From positions 1 to 13,316 of the forward strand of contig JAGAWH010000135.1 of assembly GCA_017941505.1 (NCBI GenBank): DNA of 13,316 nucleotides. The letters run 5' to 3'. Below the pieces are notes generated by a model. The model saw nothing but the letters and a program-made list of their open reading frames with translations. It did not search any database and was not told the origin of the DNA. The translations under genes were made by a program, and so were the position numbers. The number at the start of each line of letters is the position of its first letter. Position 1 is the stretch's first letter. Shown here in pieces: positions 6,810-13,316 of this stretch. This DNA is from Faecalicoccus sp. (lineage in GTDB: Bacteria; Bacillota_I; Bacilli_A; Erysipelotrichales; Erysipelotrichaceae).

Positions 6810-7340
6810 ATGATCAACAGAGTTGTATTGGTAGGCCGTCTTACCAAAGAGCCGGAATTACGCCGCACCCAGAGTGGGGCAGGTGTTGTTTCATTTGCGT
6901 TGGCTGTTAACCGCCGTGTTCAGACACCGGGTCAGCCGGAAGCTGATTTCATCAACTGTGTTGCATGGAATAAAACAGCGGAATTAATGGCGCAATATTT
7001 ACACAAGGGATCATTGATCGGTTTGGAAGGAAGAATTCAAACCAGAAATTATGATAATCAGCAGGGACAGCGAGTATATGTTACCGAGGTGGTTGCCGAT
7101 TCTGTGCAATTCCTCGAACCTAAAAATGCCCGCTCTCAGTCCGGATATGCAAACCAGTTTTATGGATCGAACCAGGGTTATAATAACCAGAACTACAATA
7201 ACCAGGGTTACAACAATCAGGGCTATGGAAATAATAACTACAATCAGTCTTATTCCAATCAGCCGCAGGATGATCCGTTTGGCTCATCATTTGATACCAC
7301 AGATACACTGGATATTGCCAGTGATGATCTACCATTCTAG
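6810..7340 (+). CDS. ssb: Single-stranded DNA-binding protein
   Basis: 176 residues, typical for SSB. The OB fold starts at once ([69 protein letters not shown]) and ends near residue 110. A flexible Gly/Asn/Gln/Tyr-rich linker with YNNQ repeats follows (about 120-150), then an acidic tail ending in DDLPF, the conserved tip that recruits replication and repair partners. SSB binds as a tetramer at the fork. The SD is weak or oddly spaced: AGGTGAG lies 12 bases before ATG, and an AAAAGG only 2 bases before, so translation may be coupled to rpsF. Placement between the S6 and S18 genes is the standard arrangement in Bacillota. Confidence 0.97.
   Translation: MINRVVLVGRLTKEPELRRTQSGAGVVSFALAVNRRVQTPGQPEADFINCVAWNKTAELMAQYLHKGSLIGLEGRIQTRNYDNQQGQRVYVTEVVADSVQFLEPKNARSQSGYANQFYGSNQGYNNQNYNNQGYNNQGYGNNNYNQSYSNQPQDDPFGSSFDTTDTLDIASDDLPF
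7170..7259 (+). repeat. Degenerate 15-base tandem repeat coding the SSB linker
   Basis: Several imperfect units encode Tyr-Asn-Asn-Gln-(Gly/Asn). The 11-base word AACCAGGGTTA occurs at 7170-7180 and again at 7200-7210, exactly two units apart. Such tracts can gain or lose units by slippage, changing linker length in frame without touching the OB fold or acidic tip. Confidence 0.7.
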
Positions 7341-7354
7341 AAAGGAAAACAATT

Positions 7355-7585
7355 ATGGCATTTAAAAAACAGCGCATGGGTCGTAAAAAAGTTTGTTACT
7401 TCACAAAGAACAAAATTAAAGAAATCGACTACAAGGATGTTGAATTATTAAAGCGCTTCATCAATGCGAACGGTAAAATTATTCCACGTCGTGTTACCGG
7501 CACACGTGCAAAATATCAGAGAATGCTGGCTACTGCAATCAAGCGTGCACGCCAGATGGCTTTATTACCATACGTAGTAGACTAA
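7355..7585 (+). CDS. rpsR: 30S ribosomal protein S18
   Basis: 76 residues, normal length. Conserved core [35 protein letters not shown] and [13 protein letters not shown]. The N-terminal [11 protein letters not shown] keeps a single cysteine; the extra cysteines of zinc-type S18 paralogs are not present. ATG 7355 is preceded by AGAAAGGAAAAC, an SD almost identical to that before the RibD-like gene. S18 partners S6 on the 30S platform and, with S6, is the presumed ligand of the rpsF leader. Last gene before a strong terminator. Confidence 0.97.
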   Translation: MAFKKQRMGRKKVCYFTKNKIKEIDYKDVELLKRFINANGKIIPRRVTGTRAKYQRMLATAIKRARQMALLPYVVD

Positions 7586-7612
7586 GAATGAGCTTGTCTC
7601 ATTCTTTTTTTT
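7584..7612 (+). terminator. Intrinsic terminator after rpsR
   Basis: 9-bp perfect stem (7584-7592 / 7598-7606), CTTGT loop, then a T run to 7612. It overlaps the rpsR stop codon and separates the ribosomal/SSB unit from yybS-gdpP-rplI-dnaB. Confidence 0.88.
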
Positions 7613-7627
7613 CGTTTTAGAATCATG

Positions 7628-7640
7628 TAGAATATAGACT
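7628..7640 (+). promoter_or_regulatory. Possible -10 element very close to the yybS start; no SD
   Basis: TAGAAT (7628-7633) matches TATAAT at 5 of 6 positions. It ends 7 bases before ATG 7641, so a start site would fall on or next to the initiation codon. The -35 would be only a T-rich stretch near 7605-7610, which overlaps the terminator tail. No GGAGG-like sequence precedes the ATG. Weak prediction. Confidence 0.3.
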
Positions 7641-8513
7641 ATGAATACGAAGCAGATAACCCGGGGTGCTATGAGTGTTGCGATATATGGGGCCCTTTTG
7701 TTTTTGAATCAGCAGACTGCACTTGCGATTGAATCATTTGCCAATTGGATCTTCATTTTTCCGGTGCTGATCTTAACTGCGATGGATGGGATACGATCCG
7801 GCTTTATCGCCGGCATCGCCATGGCATTGATTACTTTACTATTCGGTGGCTTTACGACATGGTTTTACAGCTGGTTTTCGATTTTAACCGGATGGGTCTA
7901 TGGAATCGGTATTTATAAACAATGGAAACATACGCTGAATTTTGCGATATGTTTTGGGATTACTATGGTATCCATGGTGATGATGGCTTTACTTTGGGCG
8001 GGTATCTTTGATATGGATCTGACACAGGACTACAACCAATTGGTCCAATTGGTTCCCTGGTTAAATCTGAGGGCGTATGTTGCCTTTTCTTTGGTGCTGA
8101 TGAGCTTTTTACAGGCAATGTGTGTGCATATGGTAGCTCTTTTAACATGCATCAAGATGAAAATTAAAATGCGTCCGCTGCGCTCTTTTCGCCACATTAA
8201 AAGCTATCCATGGATTGGGTATGTCTCTATTCTAATTTGGCTATTATTCTTTTTTGGTCAGAATGTGCTAAAATTTAATGAAGAAATGCAGACAATCATA
8301 CAGATTTGCTGGTTTATTGACTGCATTGTTTTGGACTTTTACGGGGTATTGGTTATAATGGAATTTGGCATACTTCGTAATTTCCGGAAAATCTCTTTTA
8401 TCGCAGTTTTCGGAGCATTTATCCCCGTTGTATCTTTTATCTGGATGTTTTTGGGGGAATGTGAATGCCTTTTTTCCCTGCGGGAGAAAATATCTAAGAG
8501 GATGAGTGTATGA
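7641..8513 (+). CDS. yybS: DUF2232 / YybS family integral membrane protein
   Basis: 290 residues with about eight hydrophobic segments, roughly at 10-30, 36-60, 62-90, 100-125, 150-172, 193-212, 222-245 and 252-272. The N-terminus (TRGAMSVAIYGALLFL) has the pattern of the YybS family, and the gene lies directly before gdpP as in Bacillus subtilis. The function of YybS is not established; its fold resembles small-molecule transporter S components, which is family knowledge rather than something seen here. The stop overlaps the gdpP start (ATGA, 4 bases), pointing to translational coupling with the c-di-AMP phosphodiesterase. The start lacks an SD. A later ATG (7671) has GGGGTG before it but would cut the first family-like helix. 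Confidence 0.85.
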   Translation: MNTKQITRGAMSVAIYGALLFLNQQTALAIESFANWIFIFPVLILTAMDGIRSGFIAGIAMALITLLFGGFTTWFYSWFSILTGWVYGIGIYKQWKHTLNFAICFGITMVSMVMMALLWAGIFDMDLTQDYNQLVQLVPWLNLRAYVAFSLVLMSFLQAMCVHMVALLTCIKMKIKMRPLRSFRHIKSYPWIGYVSILIWLLFFFGQNVLKFNEEMQTIIQICWFIDCIVLDFYGVLVIMEFGILRNFRKISFIAVFGAFIPVVSFIWMFLGECECLFSLREKISKRMSV

Positions 8514-10462
8514 AGAAATTCAGTAAGTGGAGAAATTTAACCGCTTTCACAATTTTTTTATCGGTGCTTACCATCGGTTTTTTGATTTTTAAACAGCAGT
8601 ATCTATCGGCTCTTGCGGTGGCAGTATTAGTGGTGCTTCTTATGGTATCTTTCTATGGATTCTGGCGCGCATTACACCGCTATGGACTTCAAACTGAGGT
8701 AGATATCAGTCGTGTGTTAGGCCGTGATGCCAAGGAAGCCCTTGATTTCGGTAATATCGGAATCTTGACATATGACAGTGATTATGTCGTAACGTGGCAG
8801 TCCCCTTATTTTGAGCAGAACGGTATGCATCTAGTCAATCAGAAGCTTGCATCCTGGATGGAAGAGACCAAGACACTGTTTTCGGATGAAGTGGATACAG
8901 TTACCGGGAAATACGAAGACCGTGTATATGAAATCACAAGAAAAGCCGATGCGCAGATCTTATATGTAAAGGATATTACGGAGCTCTATAATCTTCGTGC
9001 TGCTAACAACCGCAACGAAATCGTAGTTGGTATCCTGGAACTGGACAATTATCGGGAATACCAGAACTATGAAGGCGAAGAACTTCTCGCAAAAATCAAT
9101 ATGCATTTGCGCGGACCTTTAGTCGTATGGGCAAAGAAAAACGGAATGTTGATTAAAAAATTGAGTTCCGACCGTTTTTTTGTCGTATTAAATAAACAGA
9201 TATTCGATGATATAAAAGCTAAGAATTTCTCTATCTTACAGGAAATCAAAGACCGGGCAACCGATTTGGATGTATCCATTACCTTAAGTATGGCTTTTGC
9301 GTATGGAACCGATGATTTTGTCGAATTAGATGATATGGTAAATCAGCTGATTGAATTGGCACAAAGCCGCGGAGGGGACCAGGCGGTTATCCGCTCGGCT
9401 AACGGTACCGTTCAATATATCGGCGGTAATTCGGAAATCAGCTCAACCCGTTCTAAAGTACGTGTGCGCGTAATGGCTAGAACGATTGAAGAAGCAATTC
9501 TTCAATCCAATGAAATTTATATAGCCGGTCATATCATGACAGATTTTGATTGTATGGGAGCTGCTTTAGCTATGTCAGCCTGGGCACAGGCGCTCAATAA
9601 AAAAGCTTATATTGTTTTGCGGGATGTTGCCCGTGATGCACAGCTTCAGGATACCATGGAACATTATCGGGAATCCCTGAGAGAAAGACATCATTTCTTA
9701 ACACCGGATCAGGCTCTGGAGCGGTTTAATAAGGATAAGGATCTGTTATTGATGGTGGATCACGGAATTCCTTCCATTTCAAGTTGTAAGGATATTATTC
9801 CGCTGGCAAACCGGATCGTTGTGATTGATCACCATCGCCGTGGTGACAGCTTTGTCAAACATGCGATGTTGACCTATGTAGAATCCACCGCAAGCTCGGC
9901 CTGTGAGCTGATTGTTGAATTGTTACAGAATGTTTCCAGTCATGTTCCGATTTTCCAATCGGAGGCAACCATTATGTATCTGGGTATTCTGGTAGATACC
10001 AATCGTTTCCAGATGCATACGGATGCACGTACCTTTGAAGCAGCCGGTATGTTGTGTGTATGGGGTGCAAATTCGACCGTGGCTGAAAGATCTCTACGTG
10101 AGGATTTCACTAGATTTACATTGCGTAATACTCTGGTGCAGCTTGCCAAACCATATAAGGAAGATTTCCTGATTGTCTGTTATGAAGATGGGCCGGTTGA
10201 CAAGACCATTCTGGCACAAACTTCAGAGGCTTTATTGAAAGTAAAGGGCTGCAAGGCTTCCTTTACAATCGCAAGAGCAGATAAGGAAGGATATCCGACC
10301 GCTGTATCTGCCAGAAGTGATGGAACTTATAATGTTCAAAAAGTGATGGAAAAACTGCAGGGTGGCGGACATTTCAGCGCCGCAGCAGCAGAGAGTCCGA
10401 ATATGACACCAAAAGAGCTGAAAAAAGCTCTATTGGCTGCGATAGATCAGGAGGAAATGTAA
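8510..10462 (+). CDS. gdpP: Cyclic-di-AMP phosphodiesterase GdpP (DHH family)
   Basis: 650 residues, the usual GdpP length (about 650-660). Layout: two membrane helices (about 10-30 and 34-55), a PAS-like sensory region (about 75-155), a degenerate GGDEF domain (about 165-300) lacking a GGDEF signature, then a DHH phosphoesterase domain with D345 and D347 (TDFDCMG), D417-H418, and the DHH triad D440-H441-H442. DHHA1 follows with GGGH at 618-621. All expected metal-binding residues are seen, so the enzyme should be active. GdpP hydrolyses c-di-AMP at the membrane, controlling osmolyte balance, cell-wall stress and beta-lactam tolerance in Bacillota. Overlap with yybS by 4 bases and with rplI by 1 base shows tight operon packing. 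Confidence 0.96.
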   Translation: MKKFSKWRNLTAFTIFLSVLTIGFLIFKQQYLSALAVAVLVVLLMVSFYGFWRALHRYGLQTEVDISRVLGRDAKEALDFGNIGILTYDSDYVVTWQSPYFEQNGMHLVNQKLASWMEETKTLFSDEVDTVTGKYEDRVYEITRKADAQILYVKDITELYNLRAANNRNEIVVGILELDNYREYQNYEGEELLAKINMHLRGPLVVWAKKNGMLIKKLSSDRFFVVLNKQIFDDIKAKNFSILQEIKDRATDLDVSITLSMAFAYGTDDFVELDDMVNQLIELAQSRGGDQAVIRSANGTVQYIGGNSEISSTRSKVRVRVMARTIEEAILQSNEIYIAGHIMTDFDCMGAALAMSAWAQALNKKAYIVLRDVARDAQLQDTMEHYRESLRERHHFLTPDQALERFNKDKDLLLMVDHGIPSISSCKDIIPLANRIVVIDHHRRGDSFVKHAMLTYVESTASSACELIVELLQNVSSHVPIFQSEATIMYLGILVDTNRFQMHTDARTFEAAGMLCVWGANSTVAERSLREDFTRFTLRNTLVQLAKPYKEDFLIVCYEDGPVDKTILAQTSEALLKVKGCKASFTIARADKEGYPTAVSARSDGTYNVQKVMEKLQGGGHFSAAAAESPNMTPKELKKALLAAIDQEEM

Positions 10463-10911
10463 TGAAAGTAATTTTATTGGAAGATGTAAGAAAAGTTGGT
10501 AGAAAAGATGATGTGGTAGATGTCAGCGATGGCTATGCACGCAACTTTTTGATCAAAAACGGTAAGGCGGTAGCTTACACAAAGGGAAGCTCAAAGGTTT
10601 TAGATCAGCAGCTTGCCGATAAGGCGGCACATGAAGCTGAGCTTAAAAAGGAAGCTGAAGAACTTGCCAAAAAATTAGAGTCTATGAAATTTGAATTCCA
10701 GTTAAAGACCGGTAAAGAGGGGCAGACTTTTGGTTCTATTTCCACAAAACAGATTGCCGAAGCTTTACAGGCACAGGGAATCAAGGTTGAAAAGCGCAAG
10801 ATTACCCTCGATGAGCCTATTACATCTTTAGGTACATCGATTGCCTCTGTGGATTTATACCGCGGACAGGTTATCGGTAAGATTAACGTTCACGTATCCG
10901 GCAAGGAGTAA
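10462..10911 (+). CDS. rplI: 50S ribosomal protein L9
   Basis: 149 residues, normal length. The N-terminal domain is canonical (MKVILLEDVRKVGRKDDVVD, VSDGYARNFLIKNGKAVAYT). A long charged connecting helix (about 45-75, rich in Ala, Glu, Lys) leads to the C-terminal domain (FGSISTKQIAEALQAQGIKV, GTSIASVDLYRGQVIGKINV). L9 binds 23S rRNA and helps reading-frame maintenance. ATG shares one base with the gdpP stop (TAATG), and AGGAGG (10449-10454) lies inside the end of gdpP. Confidence 0.97.
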   Translation: MKVILLEDVRKVGRKDDVVDVSDGYARNFLIKNGKAVAYTKGSSKVLDQQLADKAAHEAELKKEAEELAKKLESMKFEFQLKTGKEGQTFGSISTKQIAEALQAQGIKVEKRKITLDEPITSLGTSIASVDLYRGQVIGKINVHVSGKE

Positions 10912-10915
10912 GAAC

Positions 10916-12274
10916 ATGCCAAGAGAACTCCCAAATTCACAGGTGATGGAACAATCGCTGCTGGGAGCCTTATTGATATATCCAAATGTAATGTCCGACT
11001 GTCTGGATTATGACTTGCAGCCGGACGAATTTTATCTACCGGGACATCAGCGGATCTTTCAATGTATGAAGGAAATTACCGATAAGGGAGAACCGCTGGA
11101 TATTTATACCCTTACCACGCGTTTAACCGCTAAGGAAGAAATAGATGCTGCCGGAGGTACGGATTATATTATCAGGCTGGCAGATTATGCGATTTCCAGT
11201 GCCAATACGAGAAGTTATATTGAATCCATAAAAAACTATGCCCAGCTTCGCCGTTTAATTTTTACTGCAGAAAAAATCACGGGAGATGCTTACGAATCTT
11301 CGGAAGACATTGATGATATTCTGGATGGTGCAGAAAGAGCAATTATGGATGTCACCCGCCAGCGAAGAGGTGCGGATTTTGAAAGCTCGCAGATTATTGT
11401 TGCCAGGGTTTTTGAACAGCTCAAGGAATTGAGAAACCAAAAAGGAGTCACAGGTATTCAAACAGGTTATCGTGCACTGGATGCCATCACCAATGGTTTT
11501 CAACGGGGCGATCTTTTAATTATCGCTGCCCGTCCTGCCATGGGAAAAAGTGCCTTTGCCTTAAATGTTGCCACCGAGGTAGCTAGAAGAAATCCGGGGG
11601 CTGTTGCGATATTCTCACTTGAAATGCCGGCAGACCAATTGATGAAGCGTTTAATGAGTGCGGAATCCCATGTAGAATCCGACAAGCTTAGAAGCGGCAA
11701 GTTATCTGATACGGAAATGTCGCGTCTGTATGAAGCAGGCACCCGCTTATCCGAGCGTAAGATTTTTATCGATGATTCCAGTGCCATCAAGGTTTCACAG
11801 ATTTTTTCTAAGTGCCGAAAACTGAAAATGGAACATGGCAGCTTGTCGCTTGTTGTGATTGACTATCTGCAGTTAATTACAGGTGGCCGACAGGAATCCC
11901 GTCAGCAGGAAGTTTCGGACATCTCCCGAAATTTAAAAATTCTTGCCAAGGAACTGGATTGTCCGGTCATCGCATTATCGCAGCTTTCCCGAAAAGTCGA
12001 GGAAAGATCCGACCATGAACCACAGTTAGCCGATTTGCGAGAATCCGGTTCTATCGAGCAGGATGCGGATATTGTTATGTTCTTACATCGCAAAGATTAT
12101 TATGACAATAAAGACGATGATGACCAAAAGAAAAACGATACTTCTATAGTTGATATTATTATCGCCAAGCATCGTAACGGTTCTACCGGAAAGATACAGC
12201 TTGCCTTTGAAAAGAGCTTGTCTCACTTTATCAACTATGCCAGTCAATACGGAGAAGATATTCATGCGGGTTGA
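10916..12274 (+). CDS. dnaB: Replicative DNA helicase DnaB (DnaC in Bacillus naming)
   Basis: 452 residues, normal for the family. Start at ATG 10916 (MPRELPNSQVMEQSLLGALL) because AAGGAG (10903-10908) precedes it and homologs begin this way; a longer in-frame start at 10841 lies inside rplI and is rejected. N-terminal primase-contact domain to about residue 150, linker, then a RecA-like motor with Walker A (A205-RPAM-G210-K211-S212), EMP motif (SLEMPADQLMKRL), Walker B (VVID316YLQL), and SQLSRKVEERSDHEP...SGSIEQDADIVMFLHR containing the arginine-finger region. No intein is seen, although this locus often carries one. It unwinds DNA ahead of the fork as a hexamer. The end overlaps the next gene by 11 bases. 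Confidence 0.97.
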   Translation: MPRELPNSQVMEQSLLGALLIYPNVMSDCLDYDLQPDEFYLPGHQRIFQCMKEITDKGEPLDIYTLTTRLTAKEEIDAAGGTDYIIRLADYAISSANTRSYIESIKNYAQLRRLIFTAEKITGDAYESSEDIDDILDGAERAIMDVTRQRRGADFESSQIIVARVFEQLKELRNQKGVTGIQTGYRALDAITNGFQRGDLLIIAARPAMGKSAFALNVATEVARRNPGAVAIFSLEMPADQLMKRLMSAESHVESDKLRSGKLSDTEMSRLYEAGTRLSERKIFIDDSSAIKVSQIFSKCRKLKMEHGSLSLVVIDYLQLITGGRQESRQQEVSDISRNLKILAKELDCPVIALSQLSRKVEERSDHEPQLADLRESGSIEQDADIVMFLHRKDYYDNKDDDDQKKNDTSIVDIIIAKHRNGSTGKIQLAFEKSLSHFINYASQYGEDIHAG

Positions 12275-13004
12275 TCTTTTATGCAGCGGATCGAAAGGAA
12301 ATTCCTGTCTGGTCCGGGAAGGGGAAACCCAAATCTTAATTGATTGCGGTTCCACAAAAAAATATCTGATGAATTCTTTAAAAAGCGTAAATCAAAAAGT
12401 AGATGATTTAAACGGTGTATTGATTACCCATACGCATAAAGATCATGTTTCGCAAATTAAACATTTTTCACATCTGCCCATCTATTCATGGTGTGATCTG
12501 GATGTGGAAAATCATCATATCGTACTTCCTTTAGAAGAGTTTGATATAGGTAATTTTCATATAAAGGTAATCCAGCTTTCGCATGACTGCCCGAAAACGG
12601 TTGGTTTTGTGATATGGGGGCACAGCCAGAAGCTGGTGTATATTACCGATACCGGATATATTCCCAATTATGAAAAGGAGTATTTGATGGATGCGGACAC
12701 ATATATTTTTGAAAGCAATCATGATCCGCAGATGTTGATGTCAACAGCCCGTCCGATGTTTGTCAAACAGAGAATACTAGGAGATAACGGGCATTTATGC
12801 AACGAAGATTCAGGGTCTAATCTGTGCCATATTGTTAATGCGAACACAAAAAACATCGTATTAGCACATATTTCACAGGAGGGAAATGATCCGCATCTGG
12901 CATTAGACACATTGCATGATACATTTTTGAGAAAAGATATGACATTACGCGGTATTCATGCTCAGGCAGCACCGCAATTTAAGATTGTAACGATCGAGGA
13001 ATAA
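12264..13004 (+). CDS. Metallo-beta-lactamase-fold protein, WalJ/YycJ-like
   Basis: 246 residues. The start is placed at ATG 12264 (MRVDLLCSGSKGNSCLV), preceded by GGAGAAG (12251-12257); an upstream frame from 12150 runs inside dnaB and is not used. Metal-site residues seen: H56-x-H58-x-D60-H61 (THTHKDH), a later LSHD near residue 105, and ITDTGYI (Asp near 128), all expected of the MBL fold. The N-terminal GSxGN-type pattern is typical of YycJ/WalJ. In other Bacillota this gene sits with walRK; here it follows dnaB. The role is thought to be a nuclease linked to replication and division control or mismatch repair, and is not firmly known, so the symbol is left open. Confidence 0.85.
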   Translation: MRVDLLCSGSKGNSCLVREGETQILIDCGSTKKYLMNSLKSVNQKVDDLNGVLITHTHKDHVSQIKHFSHLPIYSWCDLDVENHHIVLPLEEFDIGNFHIKVIQLSHDCPKTVGFVIWGHSQKLVYITDTGYIPNYEKEYLMDADTYIFESNHDPQMLMSTARPMFVKQRILGDNGHLCNEDSGSNLCHIVNANTKNIVLAHISQEGNDPHLALDTLHDTFLRKDMTLRGIHAQAAPQFKIVTIEE

Positions 13005-13126
13005 ACACGTCACACCGGACGTGCTTAGTGTAAAGTATTTGTGGAATAAATAATAAATGTTCCTATAAATCTTCAGAAATACAAATCTTAAATGTAAAAG
13101 TAAGATTGTATAAAGAATAAGCTTTG

Positions 13127-13166
13127 GACCGGGATTATTTATTCCGGTCGATGGCTTACATCGACC
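13127..13166 (+). promoter_or_regulatory. Two mutually exclusive hairpins
   Basis: Hairpin A pairs GACCGG (13127-13132) with CCGGTC (13144-13149), extendable by one G-U and two A-U pairs. Hairpin B pairs GGTCGATG (13146-13153) with CATCGACC (13159-13166), 8 bp, loop GCTTA. They share 13146-13149 and cannot form together. No ligand class or downstream gene is known, so this could be a switch or simply part of the repeated element next to it. Confidence 0.4.
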
Positions 13167-13180
13167 CTAAATTTGCAGCT

Positions 13181-13256
13181 GCACATGGCGTGGATTCTGT
13201 CAATGGGCGCAGAGCGCCCCTGTAAGGGTTCCATTGACAGGATCCACGCCATGTGC
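13181..13256. repeat. Long palindromic element, 26-bp arms
   Basis: Arms 13181-13206 and 13231-13256 are reverse complements over 26 positions, with a single G-U-compatible difference (T13196 opposite G13241). The 24-base centre holds an inner GC-rich hairpin GGGCGC-AGA-GCGCCC (13205-13219) that competes with the last two pairs of the outer stem. No T run follows on either side, which argues against a simple terminator. Structure and GC content differ from the AT-rich flank, so a dispersed palindromic repeat or MITE-like element is the most natural reading. Confidence 0.65.
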
Positions 13257-13316
13257 TACTCATTGGAATCCTGCTTAAAATTTCGTTATTTCTTCGAAGT
13301 TGTCTCCGAATCCTAA

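Larger units (their letters stand above)
13005..13316. other. 312-base tail without a recognised gene
   Basis: Contents: a 6-bp hairpin CACGTC/GACGTG (13006-13011/13018-13023) after the WalJ-like gene, with no clear T run, so only a weak terminator candidate; an AT-rich stretch with a loose inverted pair ATCTTA/TAAGAT near 13085-13107; a possible -10 TATAAA at 13109-13114 without a clear -35; and the hairpins and palindrome listed separately. The + strand frame from 13104 stays open for 70 codons and stops on the very last three bases; its first ATG is at 13185. No family was recognised. Confidence 0.6.

Noticed and set aside
8510..10462. Active diguanylate cyclase activity of the GGDEF-like region in GdpP.
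   Set aside because: No GGDEF signature is present; degenerate GGDEF is normal for GdpP, so cyclase activity is not claimed.
10841..10915. Longer DnaB start inside rplI.
   Set aside because: Codons there are the shifted frame of conserved L9 sequence; AAGGAG and the family N-terminus support 10916.
12150..12263. Longer start of the MBL-fold protein inside dnaB.
   Set aside because: It overlaps conserved DnaB motor sequence in another frame. GGAGAAG before ATG 12264 fits the family start.
13263..13316. Possible - strand gene tail (LGFGDNFEEITKF then TAA at 13277-13275).
   Set aside because: Only 13 codons are visible and the opposite strand is equally open, so no coding direction can be supported.
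1..13316. CRISPR array, tRNA or rRNA genes, integrase or transposase, toxin-antitoxin or phage-defence cassette.
   Set aside because: No spaced direct repeats, cloverleaf patterns, or proteins with such motifs were seen on reading either strand; the only repeat structures are the ssb tract and the terminal palindrome.

Overview
The window looks like chromosomal DNA from a low-to-moderate-GC Bacillota, probably an Erysipelotrichia-type gut bacterium. The taxonomic guess is inference. It rests on the Bacillus-like order yybS-gdpP-rplI-dnaB placed directly behind rpsF-ssb-rpsR, on strong AGGAGG-type ribosome binding sites, and on redox and flavin genes typical of anaerobes. Position 1 falls inside a gene, and an unexplained palindromic element occupies the last ~200 bases.

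Left part (1-4846, + strand): the C-terminal part of an FAD amine-oxidase-like protein; a 931-residue iron-sulfur flavoprotein joining a winged-helix-like N-terminus, two ferredoxin-type regions and a GltD-like NAD(P)H:FAD oxidoreductase core; an orphan HypA nickel metallochaperone; a hairpin; a RibD-C/DHFR-fold reductase; and a bidirectional terminator. The first three genes are tightly spaced and probably form a redox operon.

Middle (4845-6355, - strand): a small decaying gene group. An intact MIF-type tautomerase lies between two broken genes. One is a DsbA/thioredoxin-fold protein cut by a single in-frame TAA. The other is an alpha/beta-hydrolase with a one-base frameshift and a missing N-terminal half. 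No - strand promoter was recognised upstream.

Right part (6410-13004, + strand): a core housekeeping block. A sigma-A-like promoter and a structured leader, probably an S6:S18 autoregulatory site, precede rpsF-ssb-rpsR and a terminator. Then come yybS (DUF2232), gdpP (c-di-AMP phosphodiesterase), rplI, dnaB (replicative helicase) and a WalJ/YycJ-type metallo-beta-lactamase-fold protein, with start/stop overlaps or gaps of a few bases throughout. The block ties translation (S6, S18, L9), replication (SSB, DnaB) and c-di-AMP signalling to one transcription region.

Tail (13005-13316): no recognised gene. It holds competing small hairpins and a 26-bp perfect-length inverted repeat (one G-U pair) that is open on both strands. 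It is most likely a repeated palindromic element. This is the least explained part of the window. No clearly new multi-gene system was found; the best leads are this palindrome, the decaying tautomerase operon and the large flavoprotein next to HypA.
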